Positions 18,858 to 27,674 of a stretch of DNA of 64,000 nt are shown here, in pieces. The notes beneath the pieces were generated by a model. It saw only the letters and a list, made by a program, of their open reading frames with translations, ran no database searches and was not told the DNA's origin. Every line of letters starts with the position of its first letter. Within the stretch, counting starts at the first letter, position 1. The stretch lies in NCBI GenBank assembly GCA_003278095.1, contig QCHB01000004.1, positions 124,001-188,000 on the forward strand, written 5' to 3'. This DNA is from SAR116 cluster bacterium AG-390-L20 (GTDB taxonomy: Bacteria > Pseudomonadota > Alphaproteobacteria > Puniceispirillales > Marisalimonadaceae). The position numbers were made by a program, and so were the translations under genes.

Positions 18858-20444
18858 ATCTTTTTTTATAATATCAGAAGCTTTCTCTGCAATCATTAAC
18901 GTTGCTGCATTTGTATTTCCTGACGGCATGGTTGGCATTATTGAGGCATCAGCAATTCTAATGTTACTTAATCCTTTTACTTTAAGGGATGGTGTTACAA
19001 CTGCATTTTCATCTATCCCCATCCTACAACTACCAATGGCATGGTAAACTGTAGCTCCATTGTTTCTGAGATAATTTAGCATTTCTTCGTCTGTCTGAAT
19101 ATTATCACCTGGAAGTGTCTCCCCAATAGAAATTTTATCTATATTTGAAGTTTTAAGAAGTGCTCTACACATTTTAAAACCTGACACCAATACATCTTGA
19201 TCTATTTTTTCTTTTAGATAGTTAGGTTGAATAATTGGAGCATCTCTAATGTTTTGAGATAGAGCTCTAACATATCCTCTGCTCAATGGCCTAGATTGCC
19301 AAACACCACAAGTTATTCCAGGCACTTCTTGTAATTTGCCAATCATACCTTCAGTATATGACGCTGGTGTAAAAACAAATTGCAAATCAGGAAAATCTAT
19401 TTCAGATGATGATTTTAAAAAAGCTCCAACATGCGCTGGACTGTAAGATATCAGACCTTTTTTCAAAAAAAACCATTTCATAATTTCTAAAAATAATTTA
19501 TAGCCTCGAGCCTTTTCATTAAGGGAAATTGGTAAATTAATTTTGTTTGCAACTCTTACCGCATAATGGTCTTGCAAACCTTCACCCACATTTTTAATTT
19601 CATATAAAGGATCAATTCCTATTGATTTCAAGTATTTTCCATCACCTATTCCAGATACTTGAAGTAAATGAGGTGTACCAATTGCCCCAGCACATAAAAT
19701 AATCTCTTTATTGGCAAAAATTTCAAAAATCTTATTATTTTTCTCATAAACTAATCCAACAGCTTTTTGACCATTGAATATAATTTTTAAGACAAGTGTA
19801 TTTTTTTTTATATTTACATTTTTTCTTTTAAGTGCAGTTTTTAGAAAAGCGTCATAAGCACTATACCTCATCCCATTTTTAATTGTTCTTTGATAATAAA
19901 AGATTCCTTCTTGTTCACCTGAATTATAGTCTTCTTGAACTGATATTCCCAACTCTTTAGAACCAGAAACGAATTCTTCACAAATAGGATGTTTTTCAAC
20001 AACATCTGAAACAAACAAAGGACCGTTTTTACCCCTATACCTCTCATCTCCATTTTCTTTAAATTCTGACTTTTTGAAATATGGTAAAACATCATCATAA
20101 GACCAACCAAGGTTTCCAAGCTGTGCCCATTGATTATAATCATCTGGTTGTCCTCTAACGTACAAATGTCCATTAATAGAACTAGAGCCTCCAAAACCTT
20201 TTCCTCTTGGAAACAATATTTCTCTATTATTAACGTTTTCGTTACTTTCAGTTTTAAAACACCAATTAAATCTTTTATCATTGATTGTTTTAATAAAACC
20301 AGCTGGCATTTTTATAAATGGATGTTGGTTACTGCCCCCAGCTTCAAGAACACATATATTTATATTATTAATTTCAGATAGTCTATTTACAACGACCGAA
20401 CCTGAAGAACCCGAGCCAACTATTATATAGTCAAATTTTTCCAT
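18852..20444 (-). CDS. GMC-family FAD oxidoreductase (choline dehydrogenase-like)
   Basis: A 530-residue glucose-methanol-choline family flavoprotein. The N-terminal FAD-binding motif is VGSGSSGSVVVNRL (about residues 8-21), followed by FPRGKGFGGSSSING near 78. C-terminally YHAIGSCRMG (near 465) carries the active-site His region, and GNTNAATLMIAEKA closes the FAD site. The enzyme oxidises an alcohol to an aldehyde; the BetA branch is closest by eye, but substrate cannot be assigned. It is 19 bp downstream of a TauD-type dioxygenase gene, and the two probably act in one catabolic route. Confidence 0.85.
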   Translation of the reverse strand: MEKFDYIIVGSGSSGSVVVNRLSEINNINICVLEAGGSNQHPFIKMPAGFIKTINDKRFNWCFKTESNENVNNREILFPRGKGFGGSSSINGHLYVRGQPDDYNQWAQLGNLGWSYDDVLPYFKKSEFKENGDERYRGKNGPLFVSDVVEKHPICEEFVSGSKELGISVQEDYNSGEQEGIFYYQRTIKNGMRYSAYDAFLKTALKRKNVNIKKNTLVLKIIFNGQKAVGLVYEKNNKIFEIFANKEIILCAGAIGTPHLLQVSGIGDGKYLKSIGIDPLYEIKNVGEGLQDHYAVRVANKINLPISLNEKARGYKLFLEIMKWFFLKKGLISYSPAHVGAFLKSSSEIDFPDLQFVFTPASYTEGMIGKLQEVPGITCGVWQSRPLSRGYVRALSQNIRDAPIIQPNYLKEKIDQDVLVSGFKMCRALLKTSNIDKISIGETLPGDNIQTDEEMLNYLRNNGATVYHAIGSCRMGIDENAVVTPSLKVKGLSNIRIADASIMPTMPSGNTNAATLMIAEKASDIIKKDL

Positions 20445-20463
20445 ATTAATATCTCAAATCTGT

Positions 20464-21315
20464 TTAATGATTTAAAGTTGACGTTTCACCAGCAATGGTT
20501 GTTCTTACCATTAATCTTTTTTCTATTTTCCCATTTATTGGCGTTGCTCTATGCAAAACAGCTCTGTTGTCCCACATTATTAAATCATATGGTTTCCAAG
20601 AATGTGAATAAACAAAGCTTTCATTATCAACATATTGAAAAATTTCTCTAAAAAGCTTTTTACTTTCAGATTTTGGCATACCTTCGACAGAACTACAATG
20701 TGCGCCTAGGTAAAGAGATTTTCCGTGCTTATCATTATTTAATACTAACTTTTGTTTAACAGGAGGGAGTGCTTTTTTTTCTTCAGGGGTAACTAAATTT
20801 GGATCTATTTTTGATCTTCCATGAGAATAGTCGTGCCAACAAACTTTATCTTCAATTTTTAATTTTAATTTTTCAGGTAATGCACTATAAACTGCTCTCA
20901 TTGATAAGAACTCGGTATTACCACCTTTAGACGGTATCATTTTGGCAGAAAGAATTGACATTTTTGAAGGAATAACTTTGAACGAACTGTCACTATGCCA
21001 CTCTTGATTAGCTAAATTATTTAATCTTTGCCTATCAGTAGCAGGAACAATGTTTCCATCTTCATCAAAGTTTCGAAGTATTATTAATTTTGAACCTGAG
21101 CCATCAGTGCCAGCTTTAGTTGTTTCTAAAGTACCAAAGTACTGACTAAATTTAATATGCTCATCGTTTGTTATATTTTGATTTCTAATTACAACTACTG
21201 AAAATTCTGACAAAAGATCAGAAATTTTACTCTTTATCTTTTTACTTAGATCTACTTTTGTGTCTAAACCTGTAATTTCAATACCAATTGATTTTCCAAG
21301 CTTCTTTGTAAACAT
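20464..21315 (-). CDS. TauD/TfdA-family Fe(II)/2-oxoglutarate dioxygenase
   Basis: A 283-residue dioxygenase. The iron facial triad is seen as HSDSSF (H and D, near residue 105) and a distal His in AVLHRATP near 258; the Arg in KRLMVRT just after it would bind 2-oxoglutarate. Family members hydroxylate taurine, chlorophenoxyacetates, alkylsulfates, carnitine-like and other small acids. It is the upstream gene of a two-gene run with the GMC oxidoreductase, so a hydroxylation followed by alcohol oxidation is plausible. Substrate unknown. Confidence 0.85.
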   Translation of the reverse strand: MFTKKLGKSIGIEITGLDTKVDLSKKIKSKISDLLSEFSVVVIRNQNITNDEHIKFSQYFGTLETTKAGTDGSGSKLIILRNFDEDGNIVPATDRQRLNNLANQEWHSDSSFKVIPSKMSILSAKMIPSKGGNTEFLSMRAVYSALPEKLKLKIEDKVCWHDYSHGRSKIDPNLVTPEEKKALPPVKQKLVLNNDKHGKSLYLGAHCSSVEGMPKSESKKLFREIFQYVDNESFVYSHSWKPYDLIMWDNRAVLHRATPINGKIEKRLMVRTTIAGETSTLNH

Positions 21316-21420
21316 ATATATCTCATATTTTTAAATATATTTTTGTTTAATCTTCATACAGCAATATGTTAAAAATGAAATCTAGTTTGTAAATAAAAAA
21401 TTTGAATATAATTAAAAACA

Positions 21421-22242
21421 ATGGATGAAACTTTAAATATTAATGATGACATTAAATCCTTAAAGTTGGTGGTTTTAAAAGATAATCTTAAGCAAAACTG
21501 GAAACTTGATACTGATTTATGGAATGAGGAATTTCCGCATGACTTTAGATTTGAAGACACATATTTACAATTAAGCTTTGTCCTAAGAGATTTTAATATT
21601 GACGAGTTAAAGCATTTAATTTCAATAACAAATTTATTTGATGTAAAAAACTATAGTCATGATATCTCAACTTTAATAAACAATTACATCAAAAGTTGTG
21701 TTGATTACCTTAACCACGAAATAGATGGAAAAACTGACGAATATTTTCAAAAATTTAATAATAACAATAATTGTTTTTCATATGAAAAAAAAATCAAAAA
21801 ATCTTTAACTAAATACCAAATTAATTATTCTTTATTCTTTTATGGAACACTTAGATCACTAGAAGTTCGAAAAGCTGTAATTGGAAAAAGTAGTGATAAT
21901 CACAATATCTCATTAGGTTATTTGTTAAAGCATAAAGTCTTTAGAGTTAAAAATGCAAATTATCCTCTTATAAAATATACAAATAATCAAGTTGACGTTG
22001 TTAAAGGCTTGCTCATTAATAATATAACTTTTGAAGAATTAAAAAAATTGGATAGATTTGAGGGTAAAAATTACTTTAGGCAATTTGTAAAAATTAATGT
22101 TGATCAAGTTCATCATGATGCACAAATCTATATGCCCACTAAAAACATGGTATCAGAAGAACCTTGGGATTATGAAAAATGGTACAAAAATGATATGAAA
22201 AATTTCTTTTTAAATGAATTTGATTTAAATGGAGTGAAGTAA
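21421..22242 (+). CDS. Two-part protein with C-terminal gamma-glutamylcyclotransferase (AIG2-like) domain
   Basis: A 273-residue protein. Residues 1 to about 130 are an acidic, mainly helical region that I do not recognise. From about residue 138 the sequence switches to an AIG2/GGCT-like fold: LFFYGTLRSLEVR gives the YGTLR substrate loop, and VKGLLI...LDRFEG fits the later strands of the fold. The GGCT-like domain is normally a stand-alone protein of about 130 residues, so this is an unusual arrangement. It stands alone between the divergent dioxygenase gene and the convergent djlA-like gene. Enzymatic activity is not assured. Confidence 0.6.
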   Translation: MDETLNINDDIKSLKLVVLKDNLKQNWKLDTDLWNEEFPHDFRFEDTYLQLSFVLRDFNIDELKHLISITNLFDVKNYSHDISTLINNYIKSCVDYLNHEIDGKTDEYFQKFNNNNNCFSYEKKIKKSLTKYQINYSLFFYGTLRSLEVRKAVIGKSSDNHNISLGYLLKHKVFRVKNANYPLIKYTNNQVDVVKGLLINNITFEELKKLDRFEGKNYFRQFVKINVDQVHHDAQIYMPTKNMVSEEPWDYEKWYKNDMKNFFLNEFDLNGVK

Positions 22243-22265
22243 AGTCTAAATCAATTGTTAATTCT

Positions 22266-22991
22266 TCAGTTACTTTTAAGCTTTTGTACTTGATCCCAGG
22301 CAGCATTAATAGCCCTCATTTTATTCTTACTTTCATTAATAACTTCTATAGGCACACCTTTGCTAATCAATAAATCAGGATGATGTTCTTTAGATAGTTT
22401 TATATATTTTTTCCTAATTGTTTGAAGATCGTCAGTTGGTTGACATTCCAATACAATATAAGGATTAAGCTTATCAGATGACTTTCTAGATTCTTTGATA
22501 CTTTCATACTGTTTTTGCGTTAAACCAAATATATAAGCAATGTTCGCAATCATCGATTCTTCTTCATTACTTACATGACCATCTGACTCAGCAATATAAA
22601 ATAGAATATTTATGACCTCTTCTAAAACATTAATATTACCCCGAAAAATCTCACCAATTTGTTTTGCATATGGTTCGTAACCAGTACTTTCGTCTTTTGC
22701 CTTATTAAAAATTTTAGCCACTTGATCAATTTCACTATCTGGAATTTGCAGCTTATCCTTTACAGCAATCAACTCTTCTTTACTAACCTGTCCATCAGCC
22801 TTACTAAGCTTCGCTGAAAGAACTATGAGTGAAAGTGCAAAAATTTCTTGAGAATTTTGTTGTTTACCAAGGGTTTTAGTAGAGCTTAATCTTGAAATTT
22901 TTCCACCTAAAAAAGACCCCAATAAAGCTCCAAACGGACCTCCAAAAGAAAAGCCAATAACACCACCTAATAAACTTCCCCAAATCGACAT
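22266..22991 (-). CDS. DjlA-like co-chaperone (TerB domain plus C-terminal J domain)
   Basis: A 241-residue protein with a glycine-rich N-terminal segment (GVIGFSFGGPFGALLGSFLG) that may associate with the membrane, a central TerB-like helical domain (about residues 50-160), and a C-terminal J domain with YIKLSKEHHPDLL, in which the HPD motif stimulates DnaK ATPase. This is the DjlA layout. It differs from E. coli DjlA by lacking a clear long transmembrane anchor. Probable role: envelope-stress or membrane-linked DnaK co-chaperone. Confidence 0.82.
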   Translation of the reverse strand: MSIWGSLLGGVIGFSFGGPFGALLGSFLGGKISRLSSTKTLGKQQNSQEIFALSLIVLSAKLSKADGQVSKEELIAVKDKLQIPDSEIDQVAKIFNKAKDESTGYEPYAKQIGEIFRGNINVLEEVINILFYIAESDGHVSNEEESMIANIAYIFGLTQKQYESIKESRKSSDKLNPYIVLECQPTDDLQTIRKKYIKLSKEHHPDLLISKGVPIEVINESKNKMRAINAAWDQVQKLKSN

Positions 22992-23098
22992 ATTTATCTC
23001 TCACAAATTTTTAACAAGTTAGATATTTAAAATATTTATATAATAATTATTAATATAAATAAAAAGCATTTAAGAACTTATTTAGGTCTGAGTTATAA

Positions 23099-24238
23099 TT
23101 ACCAACCATTAGTTCTAGACCAATTGTCTATAATACTATCATTTTCTAAAATATTGTAATTTTCATAAGCAGCACAAGTTAAACATGAATGGTTTGGTAA
23201 TATTCGAACTAGACTTCCTATAGGTAACTTATCAAACCAATCTGTACTTTTTATCTTAATAGATCCATGTTCTTGATGAACTTCTGAAATATTAAGACCT
23301 TCAAAAGGTGTTGCTGTATGTGGATTACAAATTAACCCATAACTTGCTTCTGGCATGAATTTATTTGCACTTATATCTTTTGACAATGCTAATGATCCTG
23401 CATCAACAATTATTCTTTTTCTTTGATGATTATGGCCTATGACACTGGCTAATACAGTTATTGCAATGTCTTCTATTTTACAAATTCCTCTAGAAGCTTG
23501 TGCTAAATCCCAGAACATATAAATACCTGCCCTAACTTCAGAAATACCATCAAGATTTGAAGCCAGAAACATTGTTGGTGTAGACCCTATACTAATTATT
23601 TGAGACTTATCCTCAAAATTTAAAAATTTATTTAAAGAGGCCACAGCCTCTTCGCGTTCAATGTTGCTAATTGAAATAATTTCATTTTTGTCTTTGGTAG
23701 AATAACTATGTCCAGCGTGAGTTAAAACACCTAACAACTTTGTCTTGTGATTTGGTTCAAATACTCGAGATATTTCTCCAATCATTTCGTCTTGATAATC
23801 TAGACCACTTCTTCCCTCTCCGCAGTCAATTTCTATGAGAATTTCAAAATTAGCATTATGCAATTTACTGTACTTTAGAATTTCTTGGGCAACATAAGTA
23901 GAGTCTATAACTATACGAATAATGCAACTATATTTTTGTTGAATGAAATTTAATCTTTTTAGTTTTTTAGGAATTATGCAAACAGCGTATAAAATATCTT
24001 TAAAACCCGCACCAGCAAAATATTCTGCTTCGTTAAGAGTTGAAACTGTTATAGGTCCTATCTGATTATCAAGTGCTATTTTTGCAATTTCAATACTTTT
24101 GGGTGTTTTTACATGAGGTCTTAAAATAGTATTTAATTCAAGACATTTCTTTCTTGCTCTCAAACAATTTTTTTCTAGAAGAAATTTATCTAAAATCAAG
24201 CATGGTGTGTCTAATTCCTCTAAATTTTGTATTTTCAT
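23099..24238 (-). CDS. PLP-dependent D-threonine aldolase / D-serine dehydratase-like enzyme
   Basis: A 379-residue fold-type III PLP enzyme of the DSD1/D-threonine aldolase group (alanine-racemase-like N-terminal barrel). It opens LDTPCLILD, and the PLP-binding lysine lies in LRPHVKTPKS near residue 45. The C-terminal beta domain has PNHSCLTCA near 350, which supplies the His and Cys metal ligands typical of this group. Known members cleave D-threonine or beta-hydroxyaspartate, or dehydrate D-serine; which applies here is not determinable. It is monocistronic by spacing. Confidence 0.8.
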   Translation of the reverse strand: MKIQNLEELDTPCLILDKFLLEKNCLRARKKCLELNTILRPHVKTPKSIEIAKIALDNQIGPITVSTLNEAEYFAGAGFKDILYAVCIIPKKLKRLNFIQQKYSCIIRIVIDSTYVAQEILKYSKLHNANFEILIEIDCGEGRSGLDYQDEMIGEISRVFEPNHKTKLLGVLTHAGHSYSTKDKNEIISISNIEREEAVASLNKFLNFEDKSQIISIGSTPTMFLASNLDGISEVRAGIYMFWDLAQASRGICKIEDIAITVLASVIGHNHQRKRIIVDAGSLALSKDISANKFMPEASYGLICNPHTATPFEGLNISEVHQEHGSIKIKSTDWFDKLPIGSLVRILPNHSCLTCAAYENYNILENDSIIDNWSRTNGW

Positions 24239-24271
24239 TTTTAACTCGCTTTATTTCAATTTTCTAAATTG

Positions 24272-25432
24272 CTATTTAACTAAATCTATTAGTTTTTCCC
24301 ACCAACTTTCAGAAACAATCAAATTTTCCATATCTATCACTTGACCTATAATTGGGGTAATTAAAGATATGTTTTGTTCTTTAGCTCTTTTTTCAATTTC
24401 AACTGGAGGATCAAACCAATTATGCATCGCAAGAGTAAACATTCCCCAGTGAATGGGTATGAGATTTTCTCCCTTAACATCTATAAAGCCCTTTATTACT
24501 TCATCTGGCATATTATGTACCGACCTCCAACGAGTATTATATTGTCCGCTATCCATGAAAACTAGTTCCATAGGACCATATTTTTTGCCAATCTCTTTAT
24601 AATGTTTGGAATATCCTGAATCACCACTAAAATAAAAACTTCTTTTTCCTGACTTAACAACCCAAGATGCCCAAAGCGATTTTTGTGTTTCTACAAAACC
24701 TTTTCTTCCAGAAAAGTGTTGTGCAGGAGTACAAATGAAATTTATATCTTTAATTACTTTATTTTCCCACCAATCCATTTCTGTAATCCTAGAACTTGAA
24801 ACACCCCATTTTTTTAAATGTGACCCAACACCTAAAGGCACAACAAATGAGACATCTTTATTTTTATTAAAGAACTTTATCGTATTCATATCTAAGTGAT
24901 CATAATGATCGTGTGAAATTAATATGAAATCAATTTTTGGTAATTCCTTCATTTTAAAAACAGGTGGCTGATATCTTTTTATTAGCCAACTGAATGGGGA
25001 AGCTGATGACGAAAACACAGGATCAATTAAAATAATTTTATTATTTATAGACATTAAGATACTTGAATGACCTAACCAGGCGAATTTGATATTATTCTTA
25101 CTTTTTATAAAATTTTCATTTAAAGAATTTTTATCTTCTGGCAAAAGTGTCTCTGGCTTTGTAATATTAGAATTAAAGAAAAAATTATTAGCCATGTTTT
25201 TTCTTGGGTTTGCCCAAAACCCACTATTTTTTTTCATTTCTTCAATAATTTCAGAATTCTGGTTTAAGAACTTATCTTTTGGAATATTGTAGTTAGGAGA
25301 TTTTTTCATTCTTAAATAATCATTATCTTTTGGAATTGATCCAAACTGATCACAACCAGAAAGTTGAAAACTTATTAGTATTAAGTATAAAATTAATATG
25401 AATTTATTTTTAAAATTAATTAATTTCTTCAA
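24272..25432 (-). CDS. Metallo-beta-lactamase-fold lipoprotein (NAPE-PLD/UlaG-like)
   Basis: A 386-residue predicted lipoprotein: a hydrophobic N-terminus leads to lipobox LSGC with Cys at 27. The zinc motif HDHYDHLD (near residue 167), AWLGHSS upstream and FYFSGDSGY downstream are typical of the NAPE-hydrolysing phospholipase D / RomA-like group. The late IPIHWGMF segment supplies another His ligand. The enzyme presumably hydrolyses an ester or phosphodiester bond in the periplasm. Start is a TTG at 25432 with GGA upstream; no later Met precedes the signal peptide. Confidence 0.8.
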   Translation of the reverse strand: MKKLINFKNKFILILYLILISFQLSGCDQFGSIPKDNDYLRMKKSPNYNIPKDKFLNQNSEIIEEMKKNSGFWANPRKNMANNFFFNSNITKPETLLPEDKNSLNENFIKSKNNIKFAWLGHSSILMSINNKIILIDPVFSSSASPFSWLIKRYQPPVFKMKELPKIDFILISHDHYDHLDMNTIKFFNKNKDVSFVVPLGVGSHLKKWGVSSSRITEMDWWENKVIKDINFICTPAQHFSGRKGFVETQKSLWASWVVKSGKRSFYFSGDSGYSKHYKEIGKKYGPMELVFMDSGQYNTRWRSVHNMPDEVIKGFIDVKGENLIPIHWGMFTLAMHNWFDPPVEIEKRAKEQNISLITPIIGQVIDMENLIVSESWWEKLIDLVK

Positions 25433-25447
25433 GATTTTTCCAACTAG

Positions 25448-27610
25448 TTATTTTTGATCTAAACGGTTGATTCCGTCCCATAGGTCGAGAGGCATTCCCC
25501 CTTTAATTATTTTTTGACATCGATTGATATAAATTTCTGTCACCTTATCATGTGGATTCATTTTATTAATTTTTAAAAATAATTTTAATGCTTTTTTAAA
25601 GTTTTTTTGAAAGTAATCACTAACTGCCTCTTTGAAATCCTCTAAAGTATCAATTTTTAAATGTTTTAATTTGTCTAAATCTGAATCAAAAATTTCAAAT
25701 ATTTTAACAGGTTTGTCTTTTCCTTTAACGGCCACAACATCTATAAATCTTGTATTAAATAAATCTTTATTAATATTGTTGTAAGTTTCTTCAGAAATAA
25801 TAATACCTACTTTGTAAATTTTGGTTAACCCCTCAAGTCTAGACGCTAAATTTACAGAATCACTAATTACTGATCCCTCCATTCTATTCACATCACCTAA
25901 TGTTCCTAACATCATTTCTCCAGTATTGATTCCAATACCTATATTAATTTTGTGTGTTTTATTTTTAAAAGAGTTAGAATTATATTGCTTCAAGTATCTC
26001 TGCATTCCTATGGCTGCCTTAATAGAGTCATTTGCTGAACTTTTAAACAATGCCATAACACCATCACCCATAAATTTATCTATATAACCTTTATTTTCTC
26101 TAATTATTGGACTCATTTGATTTAAATATGAGTTCAAAAATGAAAAATTTTCTTTTGGAGTCATTTTTTCTGATATCGAAGTAAAAGATCTTATATCAGA
26201 AAATAATATACTCATTTCAATATTCACTTGGTCTCCTAATGAGACATCTAATATACTATCTTTACCAAGATTTTTGAGTAATTGCTGTGGTACAAATCTT
26301 TGGTAAGCTTCTGTTAATTTTACTTGTTGTTGAAGAGCTAACAACTTCATATCATTTAATTGCTGAGCAACAGCAAATCCAAAAGTAATAAACATACCAA
26401 GGAATAAAATTCCTACTGCAGAATTTATGATTAACCAAGTAATCCAATTAAAATCATAAAATAAATATGCCAAACCCGAAATTGGTGCTGATAAAAAAGG
26501 TAACGCGAAGGATATACATAAATATTTGGCGTAGGAGCTTCCTTTTTTCCAAAGTAAGAATGATATAACAGCAGAAGTTAGCAATAAAATTGTAAAAGGG
26601 GCAAATAAATATTTTACTTTAACTAAGCCTGGTCCATTCATGTCAGGTGGATACAAATTTAAATCCAAATACATTATGCTCGGCCAAGATAAAGATGTAT
26701 ATAAATTTAAAAAAATCATAACAATATAAAAAATTATAGTTGAAACAAAAATTTTATTAAAAACTGGATAATTTACTTTTAAATTAAGCGATTGTCTAAA
26801 AAATTGAAGTAATAGTAAAAATAACAGGGATATTGAAGCCAAAGAAAATTCACTTGCATAAAACCAGGAATTTATCCCAATAATTTTGCCAATAACTAAA
26901 TTTGTAATGGACAGAAAAGAGATTTGAAAAAGGCTTAATGACAACCACAAATAGTTACCTTTCGAGACTAAAAAAATGAATAAATAATAAATAGCAAAAG
27001 TTATAGCTATTGCAAAAGTTGCTAAGTTTGAGGCAATTTTTACAAATTGATGAGTACTAATATTTTCCCATGAGCTAATAATCATTCGGTGAAGACTATC
27101 TCTACCCATATAACGGTCAAATGGTTTTTTTCTAAAAAAACTATAAACTTGGGTGGTTTCATTAGGATTCATTATGACTTTATAACTTGCTCTAACTCTT
27201 CCATCATCAATCCATCTATCATGTTTTTCATTCCAATATGGATACTCTATAACTGTCTTATTATTTAGACTAAAAACTTTCTTTTCGTTATTATAATTGA
27301 AAGTGACTCCAATATTTTTCTTATTCGTATTATTTTGAACACTAAATCGAACCCAATAACCATCAACGAATGATTGATCATTCTGTAATTTTTTTTTCCA
27401 GTCTAATTTAAATAATTTTTCAAAAGGAGTGTTTTGATCAAAGCCTTCAACAAATTCTAAATGTTTTGAGGTTATGGTTTCAAAATCGTCTGTATTAAGA
27501 ATAAAAGTTATATTATCTTTATTGTCTACATTTGCGAAAACATTTTCAAAACTAAAAAATAAAAAACCTAATAAATTTAATAAGGTATAAATTTTATTTT
27601 TGATTTTCAC
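25448..27610 (-). CDS. Membrane adenylate/guanylate cyclase with 7TM-DISM sensor region
   Basis: A 720-residue signalling protein. After a signal peptide (about residues 1-26) comes a periplasmic sensory region of the 7TMR-DISM extracellular type (about 30-185), then seven or so transmembrane helices (about 195-415), then a class III nucleotide cyclase domain (about 445-640). The domain has the metal-binding ILFSDIRSFT and FMGDGVMALF motifs. It should make cAMP or cGMP in response to an extracellular ligand. A charged tail of about 60 residues follows. GTG start at 27610. No cyclic-nucleotide receptor is next to it. Confidence 0.85.
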   Translation of the reverse strand: MKIKNKIYTLLNLLGFLFFSFENVFANVDNKDNITFILNTDDFETITSKHLEFVEGFDQNTPFEKLFKLDWKKKLQNDQSFVDGYWVRFSVQNNTNKKNIGVTFNYNNEKKVFSLNNKTVIEYPYWNEKHDRWIDDGRVRASYKVIMNPNETTQVYSFFRKKPFDRYMGRDSLHRMIISSWENISTHQFVKIASNLATFAIAITFAIYYLFIFLVSKGNYLWLSLSLFQISFLSITNLVIGKIIGINSWFYASEFSLASISLLFLLLLQFFRQSLNLKVNYPVFNKIFVSTIIFYIVMIFLNLYTSLSWPSIMYLDLNLYPPDMNGPGLVKVKYLFAPFTILLLTSAVISFLLWKKGSSYAKYLCISFALPFLSAPISGLAYLFYDFNWITWLIINSAVGILFLGMFITFGFAVAQQLNDMKLLALQQQVKLTEAYQRFVPQQLLKNLGKDSILDVSLGDQVNIEMSILFSDIRSFTSISEKMTPKENFSFLNSYLNQMSPIIRENKGYIDKFMGDGVMALFKSSANDSIKAAIGMQRYLKQYNSNSFKNKTHKINIGIGINTGEMMLGTLGDVNRMEGSVISDSVNLASRLEGLTKIYKVGIIISEETYNNINKDLFNTRFIDVVAVKGKDKPVKIFEIFDSDLDKLKHLKIDTLEDFKEAVSDYFQKNFKKALKLFLKINKMNPHDKVTEIYINRCQKIIKGGMPLDLWDGINRLDQK

Positions 27611-27674
27611 CTACTGACCAATCAAGTTATTTTGTAATGTAACTTATGAGTTAGCTCTAATTTTTTCAATTAAA

